Origin: Pycnopodia helianthoides
Taxonomy: Eukaryota; Echinodermata; Asteroidea; Forcipulatida; Asteriidae
Direction of reading: 5' to 3'
Assembly (NCBI GenBank): GCA_032158295.1
Contig: CM063251.1
Span: forward strand, 7,350,253-7,414,252
Length of the DNA: 64,000 nt
Shown here: positions 44,501 through 51,788 of the stretch, in pieces
How the letters are laid out: each line of letters starts with the position of its first letter
Numbering within the stretch: position 1 is the first letter of the stretch
The notes under the pieces: generated by a model
Databases searched by the model: none
What the model was told of the DNA's origin: nothing
Seen by the model: the letters and a program-made list of their open reading frames with translations, nothing else
Position numbers and translations under genes: made by a program

Positions 44501-46887
44501 CCCTAACCCAAACCCTAACCCTTACCCTTACCCTTACCCTAACACTAACTAACCAAGGAGGAAGGAACCCTAACCCTAACCCTAACCCTAAATCTACCTT
44601 AACCCTAACCACCCTAACCCAATCGGCCGATCGCGCAAAACCATTCTTGCACAATCGGCCGATCGCACCAAACCAATCCTGCACAATCGGTCGATCGCGC
44701 CAAGCACAATCGGTCGATCGCGCCAAACTAACCCTGCACAACCGGTCGATCGCGCATGTTTGTTATGCGATCGACCGATTGTTGCGCGATCGACCGATTG
44801 TTGCGCGATCGACCGATTGTTGCGCGATCGACCGATTGCTGCGCGATCGACCGATTGCTGCCATTGATCTACATTATACTGACTGGATAGGACGACTGCG
44901 CGTAAATATGGCGAACGCGCGCGTTTGCAAGTGGGGCTTTTGAATTTAAATGGTGAGGCGGCGCACGAGTCTGAACGCAACGCAAATAAATTATTTTCGG
45001 GGTCGTGGACAAATATTGTTGTTTTTTGCCGTATTTAAGGGTTCCGTTATGTAAAACAAGGGATGACACCGTAGTCAAACACAAGTTTCATGCTGCAAAA
45101 ATGGTAAAGGCTTGTGACGAGTAGGTTGCTCTTCTTCAGGAGCTATGTACGGACGAGAAAATCGGATTTCCTTTCACAGGTAAGTGGTGTAGTCTGCAGA
45201 AAAAAACGAACACTAACACATACATTATATTACTTGGTTATGCTGTTTTCAAAACAGTATTTTAGGCCTGTAAATTGTTTTTTAAATACAAACTTCAATA
45301 TTGTGTATAGGTGTTCGGGCCAACACCTTTTGTTTGGGTTTTGTTTTTCTGTGTAGGTGTAAACTTCAATGCTTTTGAATTAAATTAAATTTGATTGAAT
45401 TCAAAGTTGTTTATGTTTTTGACATTTTCTCGTGAATACCTGTCTGAATTTTTTAGGAATATTTTCATTGGCAGACTGAACCTTTACGTTACGTTTTCCT
45501 GCTTATAGTCTTCCCTTCTCTCTATTTTACGTTTTAGTGTTTCTGTTTCGTGTGTAACTAATTAAATTTCTGATAAGATGAATACACAGTTATGGTTTCT
45601 TCAGTTTTAGTTTCCATGTGGCAATTATCTAACTTTCTAATTGTAAATATGAAACAAATGGAGCTAAACTGGCTCCTCATTGAAAAAAAGTCATAATTTT
45701 GTATTGAATAAACCACTATCTATGTGCGAGAGTCTTGTTTATTTATTAAACGGTCACATTAGCCACAACTTATCTTATTCCAAATTTATTGGTTTTTAAG
45801 ATTGGACCTCCAAGTTTTCTAATGTGCTTGATACTTTAAAAACAAATATGCGTTCATGCTCTAGCTAGGCCTATATAAAGATTGATGAAATATCAATCTA
45901 GATTAAGAAACTCTCTCCAAAAAGAAAAATTATCATAACGGATGAATATTAATTTTTTACTTTAACTTCAACATGCTCATCATCACTACTACTGTACTGC
46001 ATGCTTGAGGCGCTGCATGCATGCTGGGGCCGCCGCGCTTGCGTACTTTCACGCAAATACCCCTTGCAGCGACTACACGCTTAGCCATAACAGCGATCAT
46101 CGAACGTGCACAAACGCGCTGAGTTGTCCTATCCAGTCAGTATAATGTAGATCAATGATTGCTGCGCGACCAATAGATCTTTCAATAGCGCAGCGCGATC
46201 GGTCGATAGCGCAGCGCGATCGGTTGATCGCGCAGATTGACCGATCACGCCCAACATATATATGTGGAGCTACTTTTTGAAGTTTGAGACCTATTCCTTT
46301 ACATAGCACAATGTAATGGTTTACATGGTGCTGTGGCGCAATATGCTGCCAATCAAACCAGGAACACCGGGGCGAACCCCTTCTCTTTTCGATAAGTGCA
46401 CTGGGTTCTTTTACGTGCATTACACAACACACGGGACCAACGGCTTTACGTCCCATCCGAAGGATACAGATTTTTTTCCGAACGATAAAAAGGCAACATG
46501 ACAGACAGTACTACGTTTTTAATACTTCATGGATAAGAATAGGCTTTTCCCAAGTTATTTAGAATAATATTAATGGAGTGCCACCACACTACCAGACATG
46601 CCAGAATGGAGAGTTACGATATATCGCGATCGCAACTGAATATTTTCTCTTTCTGATTTGTGGCTCCCGAGGACTTTTAAAAGGGCAATAAAATCCGAAA
46701 TTCATATATGGTCTAAGTCCCCCGAAACAGTCACTGCGCATGTTTAGTACCGGCAAAAAATACACTGCAAATGGCATTTAATTTGTTTAACTATGTTCCA
46801 ACAAATAATAATCAGTCAAAAACTAAATAAAAAACTTACCTTTGACGTCGGAACGACGGTTATTTTCTTGAAATTATACATCGACAT
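29424..46887 (-). CDS. GTPBP4: Nucleolar GTP-binding protein 1 (NOG1/GTPBP4), complete, 14 exons
   Basis: This conserved nucleolar GTPase is needed for pre-60S ribosome maturation. Fourteen minus-strand exons join without a phase error into 626 residues, close to the roughly 634 of vertebrate NOG1. The exons are 46840-46887, 42903-43073, 41063-41166, 39900-40137, 38522-38764, 37554-37661, 36976-37065, 35762-35872, 34033-34335, 33315-33358, 32454-32541, 30890-30949, 30227-30358 and 29424-29564. The N-terminal helical domain (about 1-165) precedes the GTPase core. G1 is GFPNVGKS (175-182), G2 Thr is in YAFTTK (near 201), G3 is DTPG (221-224), G4 is NKSD (289-292) and G5-like is MST (near 320). 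A basic, low-complexity tail ends [10 protein letters not shown]. The start ATG at 46887 is followed by [12 protein letters not shown], the family N-terminus. Introns are unusually repeat-rich. Confidence 0.97.
30227..30358 (-). CDS. GTPBP4: GTPBP4 exon 13
   Basis: It encodes a basic Arg/Ser-rich tail segment, [10 protein letters not shown] and [15 protein letters not shown]. The SRTPRD(L/V)SG motif is conserved in animal NOG1. Confidence 0.95.
30890..30949 (-). CDS. GTPBP4: GTPBP4 exon 12
   Basis: Twenty codons, [20 protein letters not shown], between acceptor ttctgaag and donor gtaagt. Confidence 0.92.
30990..31265. repeat. Duplicated intron segment, copy 1 (interrupted by the palindrome)
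   Basis: TACTTGGTTGCTTGAATC...GTAACGTCCAGG, then TGGTCTAATAACTGATGGAA...TTGCCTTGGTGTCCCTTG, correspond to copy 2 at 31589-31701, which has no insertion. Confidence 0.88.
31040..31200. mobile_element. 161-bp near-perfect palindromic MITE
   Basis: The arms GGGTCGATTTCACAAAACTC and TTCCTAACTTAGGACTTGTC with their inverses meet near 31117. It lies in GTPBP4 intron 11 inside one copy of a duplicated segment. A looser relative is at 28652-28770. Confidence 0.9.
31589..31701. repeat. Duplicated intron segment, copy 2 (uninterrupted)
   Basis: It reads TACTTGGTTGCTTGAATCCC...GTAACGACCAGGTCTGATAT...GTGTCCCTTG without a break. It is a paralogous empty site for the palindrome at 31040. Confidence 0.88.
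32454..32541 (-). CDS. GTPBP4: GTPBP4 exon 11
   Basis: It encodes [20 protein letters not shown] then PHMPRPAQP, matching the family IRxKK...PxMPR stretch. Confidence 0.94.
33315..33358 (-). CDS. GTPBP4: GTPBP4 exon 10
   Basis: A 44-base exon encoding [14 protein letters not shown], with a split Lys codon. Acidic then basic, as in the family. Confidence 0.92.
33407..33824. mobile_element. TTAACCCTCCTACTGTC-type MITE, variant interior
   Basis: The ends TTAACCCTCCTACTCTTGGC and inverted CAGACAGTAGGAGGGTT match the family of 2515-2737. The interior contains an unrelated stretch. Confidence 0.65.
34033..34335 (-). CDS. GTPBP4: GTPBP4 exon 9
   Basis: The largest exon (101 codons) carries [40 protein letters not shown] and a Glu-rich [15 protein letters not shown] segment, all typical of NOG1. 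Confidence 0.96.
34378..34811. mobile_element. MITE, AAAGGTAGGGTCATAGATTG family
   Basis: The ends AAAGGTTAGGGTCATAGATT and inverted AATCTATGACCCTACCTTT. A full inverted sibling lies at 62366-62747 and a half copy near 22230-22305. Confidence 0.8.
35762..35872 (-). CDS. GTPBP4: GTPBP4 exon 8
   Basis: It encodes [20 protein letters not shown] and [15 protein letters not shown], conserved in NOG1 just after the GTPase domain. Confidence 0.95.
36433..36623. mobile_element. Foldback MITE, GGGCCCAATTTCATAGAGCT family
   Basis: It has the same interior as 8586-8778 (AGAATAAGGTTACCA, TACCATGTCATATGTACAG). The left end is eroded to AGACCAATTTC. Confidence 0.82.
36976..37065 (-). CDS. GTPBP4: GTPBP4 exon 7
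   Basis: Thirty codons, [18 protein letters not shown], then [12 protein letters not shown]. This covers the G5 region and the end of the GTPase fold. Confidence 0.95.
37270..37342 (+). repeat. tRNA-derived SINE head (Asn-type family)
   Basis: GGCTTAGATAACTCAGTTGG...GGTTCAAGTCCCGCTCTAGT, with the same flanks as the copies at 7080 and 41674. Confidence 0.85.
37554..37661 (-). CDS. GTPBP4: GTPBP4 exon 6, NKxD
   Basis: It encodes [20 protein letters not shown] followed by NKSD, the guanine-specificity G4 motif. 36 codons, phase 0. Confidence 0.96.
38522..38764 (-). CDS. GTPBP4: GTPBP4 exon 5, switch regions
   Basis: It encodes [20 protein letters not shown], then [20 protein letters not shown] and [17 protein letters not shown] is the G3 switch II motif. 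Confidence 0.97.
38856..39251. mobile_element. MITE, TTAAAGGAACATTACAGAAT family, third copy
   Basis: It is co-linear with 10097-10490 throughout and lies in GTPBP4 intron 4. Confidence 0.85.
39527..39785. repeat. 66-bp minisatellite, about 4 units
   Basis: The unit contains ATTTTTAGACCAGCGCCAAT and CAAAATCCCTGCATGAGGAC. It is 22 codons long and therefore gives a spurious repetitive open frame on +, in GTPBP4 intron 4. Confidence 0.93.
39900..40137 (-). CDS. GTPBP4: GTPBP4 exon 4, P-loop
   Basis: It encodes [20 protein letters not shown], then [27 protein letters not shown] is the G1 nucleotide-binding loop. Confidence 0.97.
40760..40987. mobile_element. TTAACCCTC-type MITE, inverted copy of 2515-2737
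   Basis: The body, including GAATGCATGTACACAGTACA and AACCTTGGCAGTCGAATGGT, matches 2515-2737 in reverse over about 225 bp. Confidence 0.85.
41063..41166 (-). CDS. GTPBP4: GTPBP4 exon 3
   Basis: It encodes [20 protein letters not shown] and [14 protein letters not shown], plus two bases of a split Asn codon. Confidence 0.96.
41674..41745 (+). repeat. tRNA-Asn-like SINE head with the best-kept cloverleaf
   Basis: The 7-bp acceptor stem GGCTAGA/TCTAGTC is fully paired (one G-U). The D arm GCTC/GAGC is intact and the anticodon loop is TTGTTAA (GUU). The T stem has two mismatches. The SINE flanks are the same as at other copies, so it is scored as a SINE. Confidence 0.8.
42903..43073 (-). CDS. 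GTPBP4: GTPBP4 exon 2
   Basis: It encodes [20 protein letters not shown] and [19 protein letters not shown], which are near-invariant NOG1 N-terminal sequences. 57 codons, phase 0. Confidence 0.97.
43175..44090. repeat. Dispersed repeat related to 17400-18060, interrupted by a foldback
   Basis: CATGATTGAGAGCCGAATTC, CACTGGTCCATTCACCGCCA and AGCTCAATGATGCCGAACTA have counterparts in the same order at 17440-17770. Here the MITE at 43503-43895 splits the unit. Confidence 0.7.
43503..43895. mobile_element. 390-bp foldback MITE with extended central palindrome
   Basis: The arms run from TTAAAGGTACACGTTGCCTT to the centre GAGTCAAAATTTTGACTC near 43699 with few mismatches. A shorter copy is at 49138-49431. 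Confidence 0.9.
44167..44264 (-). repeat. SINE fragment, left piece split by the 2-kb element
   Basis: TAGTGGCTTCTTATATAGCG...GTCAGTATTTTCCTGCAAGG matches 14722-14800. The rest of the same SINE resumes at 46257. Confidence 0.88.
44345..44862. repeat. GATCGACCGATTG tandem units flanking a telomere-like tract
   Basis: About 20-bp units built from GATCGACCGATTGCTGCGC, many themselves palindromic (CGATCG), occur on both sides of the CCCTAA tract in opposite orientation. They expand the left TIR of the 2-kb element. Confidence 0.88.
44469..44622. repeat. Interstitial telomere-like (CCCTAA)n tract
   Basis: CCCTAACCCTAACCC and variants (CCCAAA, CCCTTA) run for about 150 bp, interrupted by CAAGGAGGAAGGAA. 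CCCTAA/TTAGGG is the metazoan telomere unit. The tract lies in a gene intron, not at a chromosome end. Confidence 0.93.
45101..45179 (+). pseudogene. Frameshifted first exon of a THAP domain
   Basis: ATG opens MVKACDE, then a TAG stop. Reading one base over gives [19 protein letters not shown] up to donor AG|gtaagt. The two parts together have the C-x4-C start and SFHR exon end typical of THAP zinc-finger first exons. One base appears lost near 45121. THAP domains occur in P-element and Kolobok transposases and in host regulators. No downstream exon was found, so it cannot make a full domain. Confidence 0.62.
46257..46480 (-). repeat. SINE fragment, right piece split by the 2-kb element
   Basis: It continues the SINE broken at 44264: CCTTTACATAGCACAATGTA, GGCGCAATATGCTGC and CTTTTACGTGCATTACACAA match 14830-14960. 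Confidence 0.88.
46840..46887 (-). CDS. GTPBP4: GTPBP4 exon 1 with start codon
   Basis: Sixteen codons, [16 protein letters not shown], end at donor AAG|gtaag. An internal Met at codon 3 could also start translation and would match the YNFKKI family start equally well. Confidence 0.95.
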
Positions 46888-47252
46888 GTTGGTTGCTACA
46901 GGAAGGAGTCAGACACTGGTGATAAAAATAATGAAACAGTTCGGCACTGCTCGAAAAATGCCACAAAAAGTTACAGAAAGTGTAATTAAATCATTATACA
47001 CAACACCTTGAACAAGTGCATGTGCATGGATGTTAAAGAGCATGTATTTCAGACACGTGGATTGCGACACCACCGAACGGTCTTGTTCCGCGTGTTCAGC
47101 ATTCCTGAAATCTAACCATGCACCAGTAGAATTAGACGAACCATACTAAAAAAGCATAAAAGCATAAAAGCATAAGTGGTGTTCATACTGTTGCATTGCA
47201 TCCTACGAAAGTTTAGCTGGGTACCATGCATTAGACCGGTTCATTCGTCTCT

Positions 47253-48617
47253 TTCCGTACCAACTTGACAATCGCCCCAACTGTAGTTGGGACTGGTCTC
47301 AAATTGAGTGTTTGGGGCGCCCAACTATAGTTGCAATCGCCCATGCAGCTATATATTATTTTGATACTCGAAGCGCGTCATCCGCTAGATGGCCGCTTCT
47401 CACCTTGCGTATAAATGTTGCAAATGTAGAGTAAGGGGGTAAATGGAGGGGGCATTCACTCAGAGGTCATCATTTTACAGAACTGGCTTGGTAACGGTAG
47501 TTGAAATGGGTACGCAATGTTGTTTTGTGCAAAAAAGGTGTTGAATGGGGTCGAAACGTCTCCTGGCCGCACCCATCTCGTCCCTTTCCCCCAAACTCAT
47601 ACACGAAGCATAATTTGGGGGTGTTTGCACGGGCGGAGTTGAGTTTTAATATCAGTTAGGGATAAACTTTGGCAATGATGCATTCTTGGCATAGTATTTT
47701 ATGGTGTTTTATAGACGACAGATGTGCGTCGCGTCGTGCCGTCGCGTCGCCTGTGCCGTCGTGCGTCGCGTCGTGCCGTCGCCCTTCGCATGGTGTCGTC
47801 GCCCCTCGCGTCGTGCGCGCGTCGCGTCGCCTACTTTCAATCGTTTTTCTTAGTGGCTTTGGCTGCCGTCTTTCCGGCGTCGCGTTACGACGCGAATTAC
47901 GACGTGACGGTGACGGCACAGGTGACGCAACGGCACGACGCGACGCACATCTGTCGTCTACAGAGCACCATCCTGCATGCTATGGTGTGCCACAATAAAT
48001 TGAAGGCCTAGGCAAAAAAAAAAAATATAGTTAGCGTCCTACATTTTTGAAAAAAGGAGGAAGCGGGCTGTTTGTTGTTGTTTTGTTTTTTTAAATGGCC
48101 GCCTGACACATTTTTCAAGACCGCAAACGGCCGGGATATTTTTCAAGATGGTTGCCAGCTGATTTCTTGTGTTTTTTTTCGGTGCGCTCAAGTAAAAAAA
48201 ACACGATGTTATGTATTTTAGAATTGATTTCGTCACCTCTAAAAAGGAAGCGGGAGGGGACGCTGAACATGTTTTTCATTTAACTTGGCCTTATCAAGAT
48301 TGTTATTTCAAACATTGGCCTCGGCTAGTTTAAAAACTTGAGCTGAGGAGGGGGAGCCCAAGACGATGTTTGGCAAAATGCCCCTTGGTTGACAGTACGA
48401 GTATTCCGGCCGTATGACCACCATCGATCGAGCAAGGTTTCAGACTAACTTACTATTCTCAAACGAAACTACAACGTGTGTGTACAGTATGTATACCTAG
48501 CAAACGACAGCTAGCCAGTTACTGCGATCCCAAATATAGTTGGAGCGCCCCAACTGTAACACTCAAGTTGGAACCGGTCCCAACTATAGTTGGGGCGATT
48601 GTCAAGATGGGTCGGAA
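47253..48617. mobile_element. 1.36-kb TIR element near the GTPBP4 promoter
   Basis: The left end AACTTGACAATCGCCCCAAC...ACTATAGTTG and the right end CAACTATAGTTGGGGCGATT...GTCAAG are about 80-bp imperfect inverted repeats. The interior contains a CG-rich foldback (47713-47962) and a segment (48055-48190) that reappears inverted at 8040-8110. Confidence 0.72.
47713..47962. repeat. CG-rich foldback with CGTCG-type repeats
   Basis: The arms AGACGACAGATGTGCGTCGC...GTCGTGCCGT and their inverse bound 250 bp of dense CGTCG/CGTGC words. It is among the most CpG-rich parts of the window. Confidence 0.85.
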
Positions 48618-48679
48618 CATCGATACGCCTCTCGTCCCTATCTCGTCACGATACTGAGATTCCGTACGTCACTAACCCC

Positions 48680-48936
48680 GGGCCCAATTTTGTGCGTACT
48701 GTGCGAGTTTCCATTTCATAGCGCTGCTAACCGTAAGCAAACGAAAAGGCATGCCAACCTTCCGGTGCTTACTGTATAAAAATGAATGACGCAACATGGC
48801 AAATCCATGGTGTGAACGCGCAGGCTGCCGCCCATTTTTCTTGGTAACCTGTGAGATACACTTACGCTTCAACAAATTTGTCTGCTACCTACACGAAAAT
48901 TTGCTTACCGTTGAGCAGCGCTATGAAATTGGCCCC
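48680..48936. mobile_element. GGGCCCAATT-ended element, second interior type
   Basis: Inner arms TTTCATAGCGCTGCTAACCG/ACCGTTGAGCAGCGCTATGA and words GAAAAGGCATGCCAACCT are shared with 55771-56057. Confidence 0.8.
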
Positions 48937-49137
48937 GAGTGCGTTTTGGCGACCCAACCAGTATAATTTTTGAGCTTTGGATGGGCATTGGTTGAGTGTT
49001 TTCGCGTGTTCGGTTGAACCGCGGTAAAAAATGTCAATGGAATTTCTTTTTATAACGAAGTACCATGAAAAATAACAATTAATTAAAGTTGATGGCAATT
49101 AACACTAGGCCCCCTATAACATTACTGAGACTAAGTC

Positions 49138-49431
49138 CAATTGGCCGAGTTGGTCTATAAAAAGCGTTTGTAAACCGTTTGTTATAAAATGAATATGGTT
49201 AGAAAGATCATCAAAAGTAGAATACAATGATCCACACAAATGTGCCTCGAAATTGCGTAGTTTTCCTTTTACATCGTGAACTGTTAGTTCGCAAAGTTAA
49301 AGAAAACTACGCAATTTCGAGGCGTATTTGTGTGGATCATTTTAAAACATCTTTCTAACCATATGCATTTTACCGTAACAAACGCTTTTTATAGACCAAC
49401 TCGACCGATTCAAGGCAACGTGTACCTTTAA
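49138..49431. mobile_element. Foldback MITE, shorter sibling of 43503-43895
   Basis: GGCCGAGTTGGTCTATAAAA...and its inverse are kept. The left terminus and most of the central palindrome are missing. Confidence 0.85.
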
Positions 49432-49649
49432 AATGAAGGTTGTATATTTTCAGACCATGAATTTCCTAGAGATGTATTACGTTATGAACTGTTTCTGATT
49501 ACCAAGCGAATTCGGTAAGTGAATTTTACGTCAGAAACTTTTTTAGTCTGGTCATGGTTGCCAACAGTTGGTTACGATAGAGCAAGGGAAAGAATAAATA
49601 AATACAGTGCGGCGAACGATTATTGTTCTTCTATTCATACCGCAAGACC

Positions 49650-49861
49650 CTTCCCATGAAATATGTAAATTACATTCACGCATGCGTACAGACGCTGCTG
49701 GTTGGCAAACGCCGTAGAGTTGTGCACAAGGCAGACGCACAAACGCATGTGCGTCACGCCACCATCAGTCCTATGCAAAAAGGCGCGATGTTCACTCATT
49801 TTGCCAACCAGTAGGAAGAGTGCGCACGCGCGATGTGCAATTTGCATATTTTATGGAAAGG
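49650..49861. mobile_element. MITE with CCCTTCCCATGAAATATG ends, sibling of 27222
   Basis: CCCTTCCCATGAAATATG and inverted CATATTTTATGGAAAGGG bound 212 bp. The interior matches 27222-27395 and is rich in CpG. Confidence 0.78.
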
Positions 49862-49949
49862 GATCAACGGTTTAGGGATCCGGGGATCGAGGTGCCATAC
49901 CTTGTGCGTGTATACCACCTCGATCCCCGGATCCCTTCACCGTTGATCC
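49859..49949. repeat. 91-bp hairpin abutting the MITE
   Basis: The arms GGGATCAACGGT..AGGGATCCGGGGATCGAGGTG and the inverse form an almost perfect stem with a loop around CCATACCTTGTGCGTGTATA. Confidence 0.88.
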
Positions 49950-50577
49950 CGTAGTAACTGTGTGGAAACAAAATAAAATTGCGTGCGGCGAGATAGCACA
50001 CAACTGGGAACGAGGTAGTGCAGACGATTGCGCAACACTGACATTTCGCGCGGGCTTGGCGCGGGCGCGCCCTATTTACGAAAAGCCGATTCTGTACGTT
50101 GCACTCAATAATCATCAGATCGAGAAACACGTAACTACGTAGCCGTACTACAGAAATTCGCTCAGCTATTCAGCATAGTTTTATGTGACATGGTATCATT
50201 TGTTATGAATACAATCTGCAAAATAACTCTGGTTGTAAGTATTTTATGCAAAATGCTAGATAGAGTGCTACTGTGTGTGGTGAAGCCCAGTTCCATGTAG
50301 TGCTATCTGCTAGTGGTAGTGGTATAGGACGTCAGGGAGATTCGACGTCAGTATCCGTTGCAGTACCATAAGTACCGTTCGTTGCACTGCAACGGAGGAG
50401 TCCACTGGGCTTAGTGCTACAGTACTGCTACCTACTACTTGTATTCATGGAGTTCTTATTCCTCCATTTGGTATTATAAAAATATAACACCCCTTCCTTT
50501 GATTCTATCTGTTGATTGGCCGAGAGCGTGTCACACGGTGTTGTGTAGTTTTACTCTTGTACATGTTCACCAACCAA

Positions 50578-50736
50578 ACGAACTATTCAACGAACTATTC
50601 AACGATAGCCTAGCAACCGATGTACTAGTGCATGGATACCCTGACTACATTGACTACCATTGATTTAAACGAGCTGCTTGACAACCTCGAACCCGGTGTA
50701 ATGAACAAAATGTGTGCATTTGAAATACGGTTTAGA
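50578..50736. repeat. Left arm of a large inverted repeat
   Basis: ACGAACTATTCAACGAACTA...ATACGGTTTAGAG is repeated inverted at 51239-51411 with about 95 percent visual identity. Both arms share an open frame (ELFNDSLATDVLVHGYP). Confidence 0.88.
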
Positions 50737-50891
50737 GAACGAACGTAACAGCAGTAGTCTGGTACCCTCTTATTTTGTCAAAACTCGGTATTTCAACGAA
50801 AGATTTTACAGTTCTTGTTTGACGATTGATTGCCACGTACGTAAGTGTTAATTCATTTTATTAAAAGTATACAGATAGAATCAAAGGAAGA

Positions 50892-51079
50892 GGTGTTATA
50901 AAACAAATATTGACTGCTTTGTCTCGTGGCGTAGTAAACTAGTCACTCTCGGTGATCCCCGGAGCAGCCTATCATCCCTCGGCTTCGCCTCGGGAAGATA
51001 GGCTGCTCCGGGGATCACCTCGAGTGACTAGTTTTACTACGCCACTCGAAGCAGTCAACATTTGTATATTATAACACCC
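50892..51079. mobile_element. Foldback MITE nested in the inverted repeat
   Basis: GGTGTTATAAAACAAATATT..., then arms CGTAGTAAACTAGTCACTC and TCCCCGGAGCAGCCTATC with inverses and a loop near CTTCGCCTC. It is related to 16118-16262. Confidence 0.85.
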
Positions 51080-51238
51080 CTTACAAATATTCTGCCTTTT
51101 TATTGGTTTAGATATGTCTTAGTTTTACTAGAAACCGCGCGCGAACCGCGCGGTACTATCACACGGCCGCCGATGTACAATTAAATGATAGCCTAGCGAC
51201 AGATACCCTGGTACCCTGACTACATTGATTTACTACAT

Positions 51239-51411
51239 CTCTAAACCGTATTTCAAATGCACATATTTTGTTCATTACACCGGGTTCGAGGTTGTCAAGC
51301 AGCTCGTTTAAATCAATGTTTGAAGTCAATGTAGTCAGGGTACCAGGGTATCCATGCACTAGTACATCAGTTGCTAGGCTATCGTTGAATAGTTCGTTGA
51401 ATAGTTCGTTA
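51239..51411. repeat. Right arm of a large inverted repeat
   Basis: It is the inverse of 50578-50736 with about 15 extra bases (TCAAACATTGATT region). It lies within a 125-codon minus-strand open frame, 51159-51536. Confidence 0.88.
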
Positions 51412-51788
51412 AGTGGGTACGACTTAGTTTTCTTTTTCCTTTTTTTATGTGGACGTAGACGCGCAATATGTCTACGCACTGCGCTTCCATTTACACACTG
51501 CGCACTGTGATGTATGGGTCCACGCGCTGCGTACACAGTGAAAGCGCAGGGAGTATGAACCGGCCTTAACAGAAGCAGTCAAATGGGAAGAAACAAAAAA
51601 ATAAATACATATTTTTTGTAACTTTTTTATTTAAAAAAGATAGGCCTACATTAGTATTTATATACTGCACTTATAGATCCTTGGCAATTGATCGGAGGAA
51701 CACGTCACATGTCATACTTTAATCTGCCATGTATTAGTCTCGGCCCAAGACGTCGGTGATGGATAGTGGATTGGGTAACACGCTTGAA

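Larger units (their letters stand above)
44265..46256. mobile_element. 1992-bp TIR element with THAP exon remnant and telomere-like repeats
   Basis: Both ends read TGTTGGGCGTGATCGGTCAA inward, and the match continues through TCGCGCTGCGCTATTGAAAG to CATTATACTGACTGGATAGG. The right TIR is about 120 bp. The left TIR is the same but interrupted by roughly 500 bp of GATCGACC-type tandem units and a CCCTAA tract. The unique interior (about 44894-46107) carries a THAP-like first exon with a good donor (45101-45179) and an AATAAA (45707-45712), but no recognisable transposase catalytic exons. It splits a SINE in GTPBP4 intron 1. It is probably a non-autonomous derivative of a THAP-transposase element (P or Kolobok type). 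No target duplication was identified. Confidence 0.82.

Noticed and set aside
44469..44622. A chromosome end or assembly end
   Set aside because: Sequence continues through the same GTPBP4 intron and into exon 1 on the other side. The tract is interstitial.
44421..44741. Valine/arginine-rich frame across the CCCTAA tract
   Set aside because: It is the translation of telomere-like repeats.
47656..47998. Arg/Ala/Ser-rich frames on both strands
   Set aside because: They are translations of the CGTCG-rich foldback, open only because the DNA has few AT-rich stop triplets.
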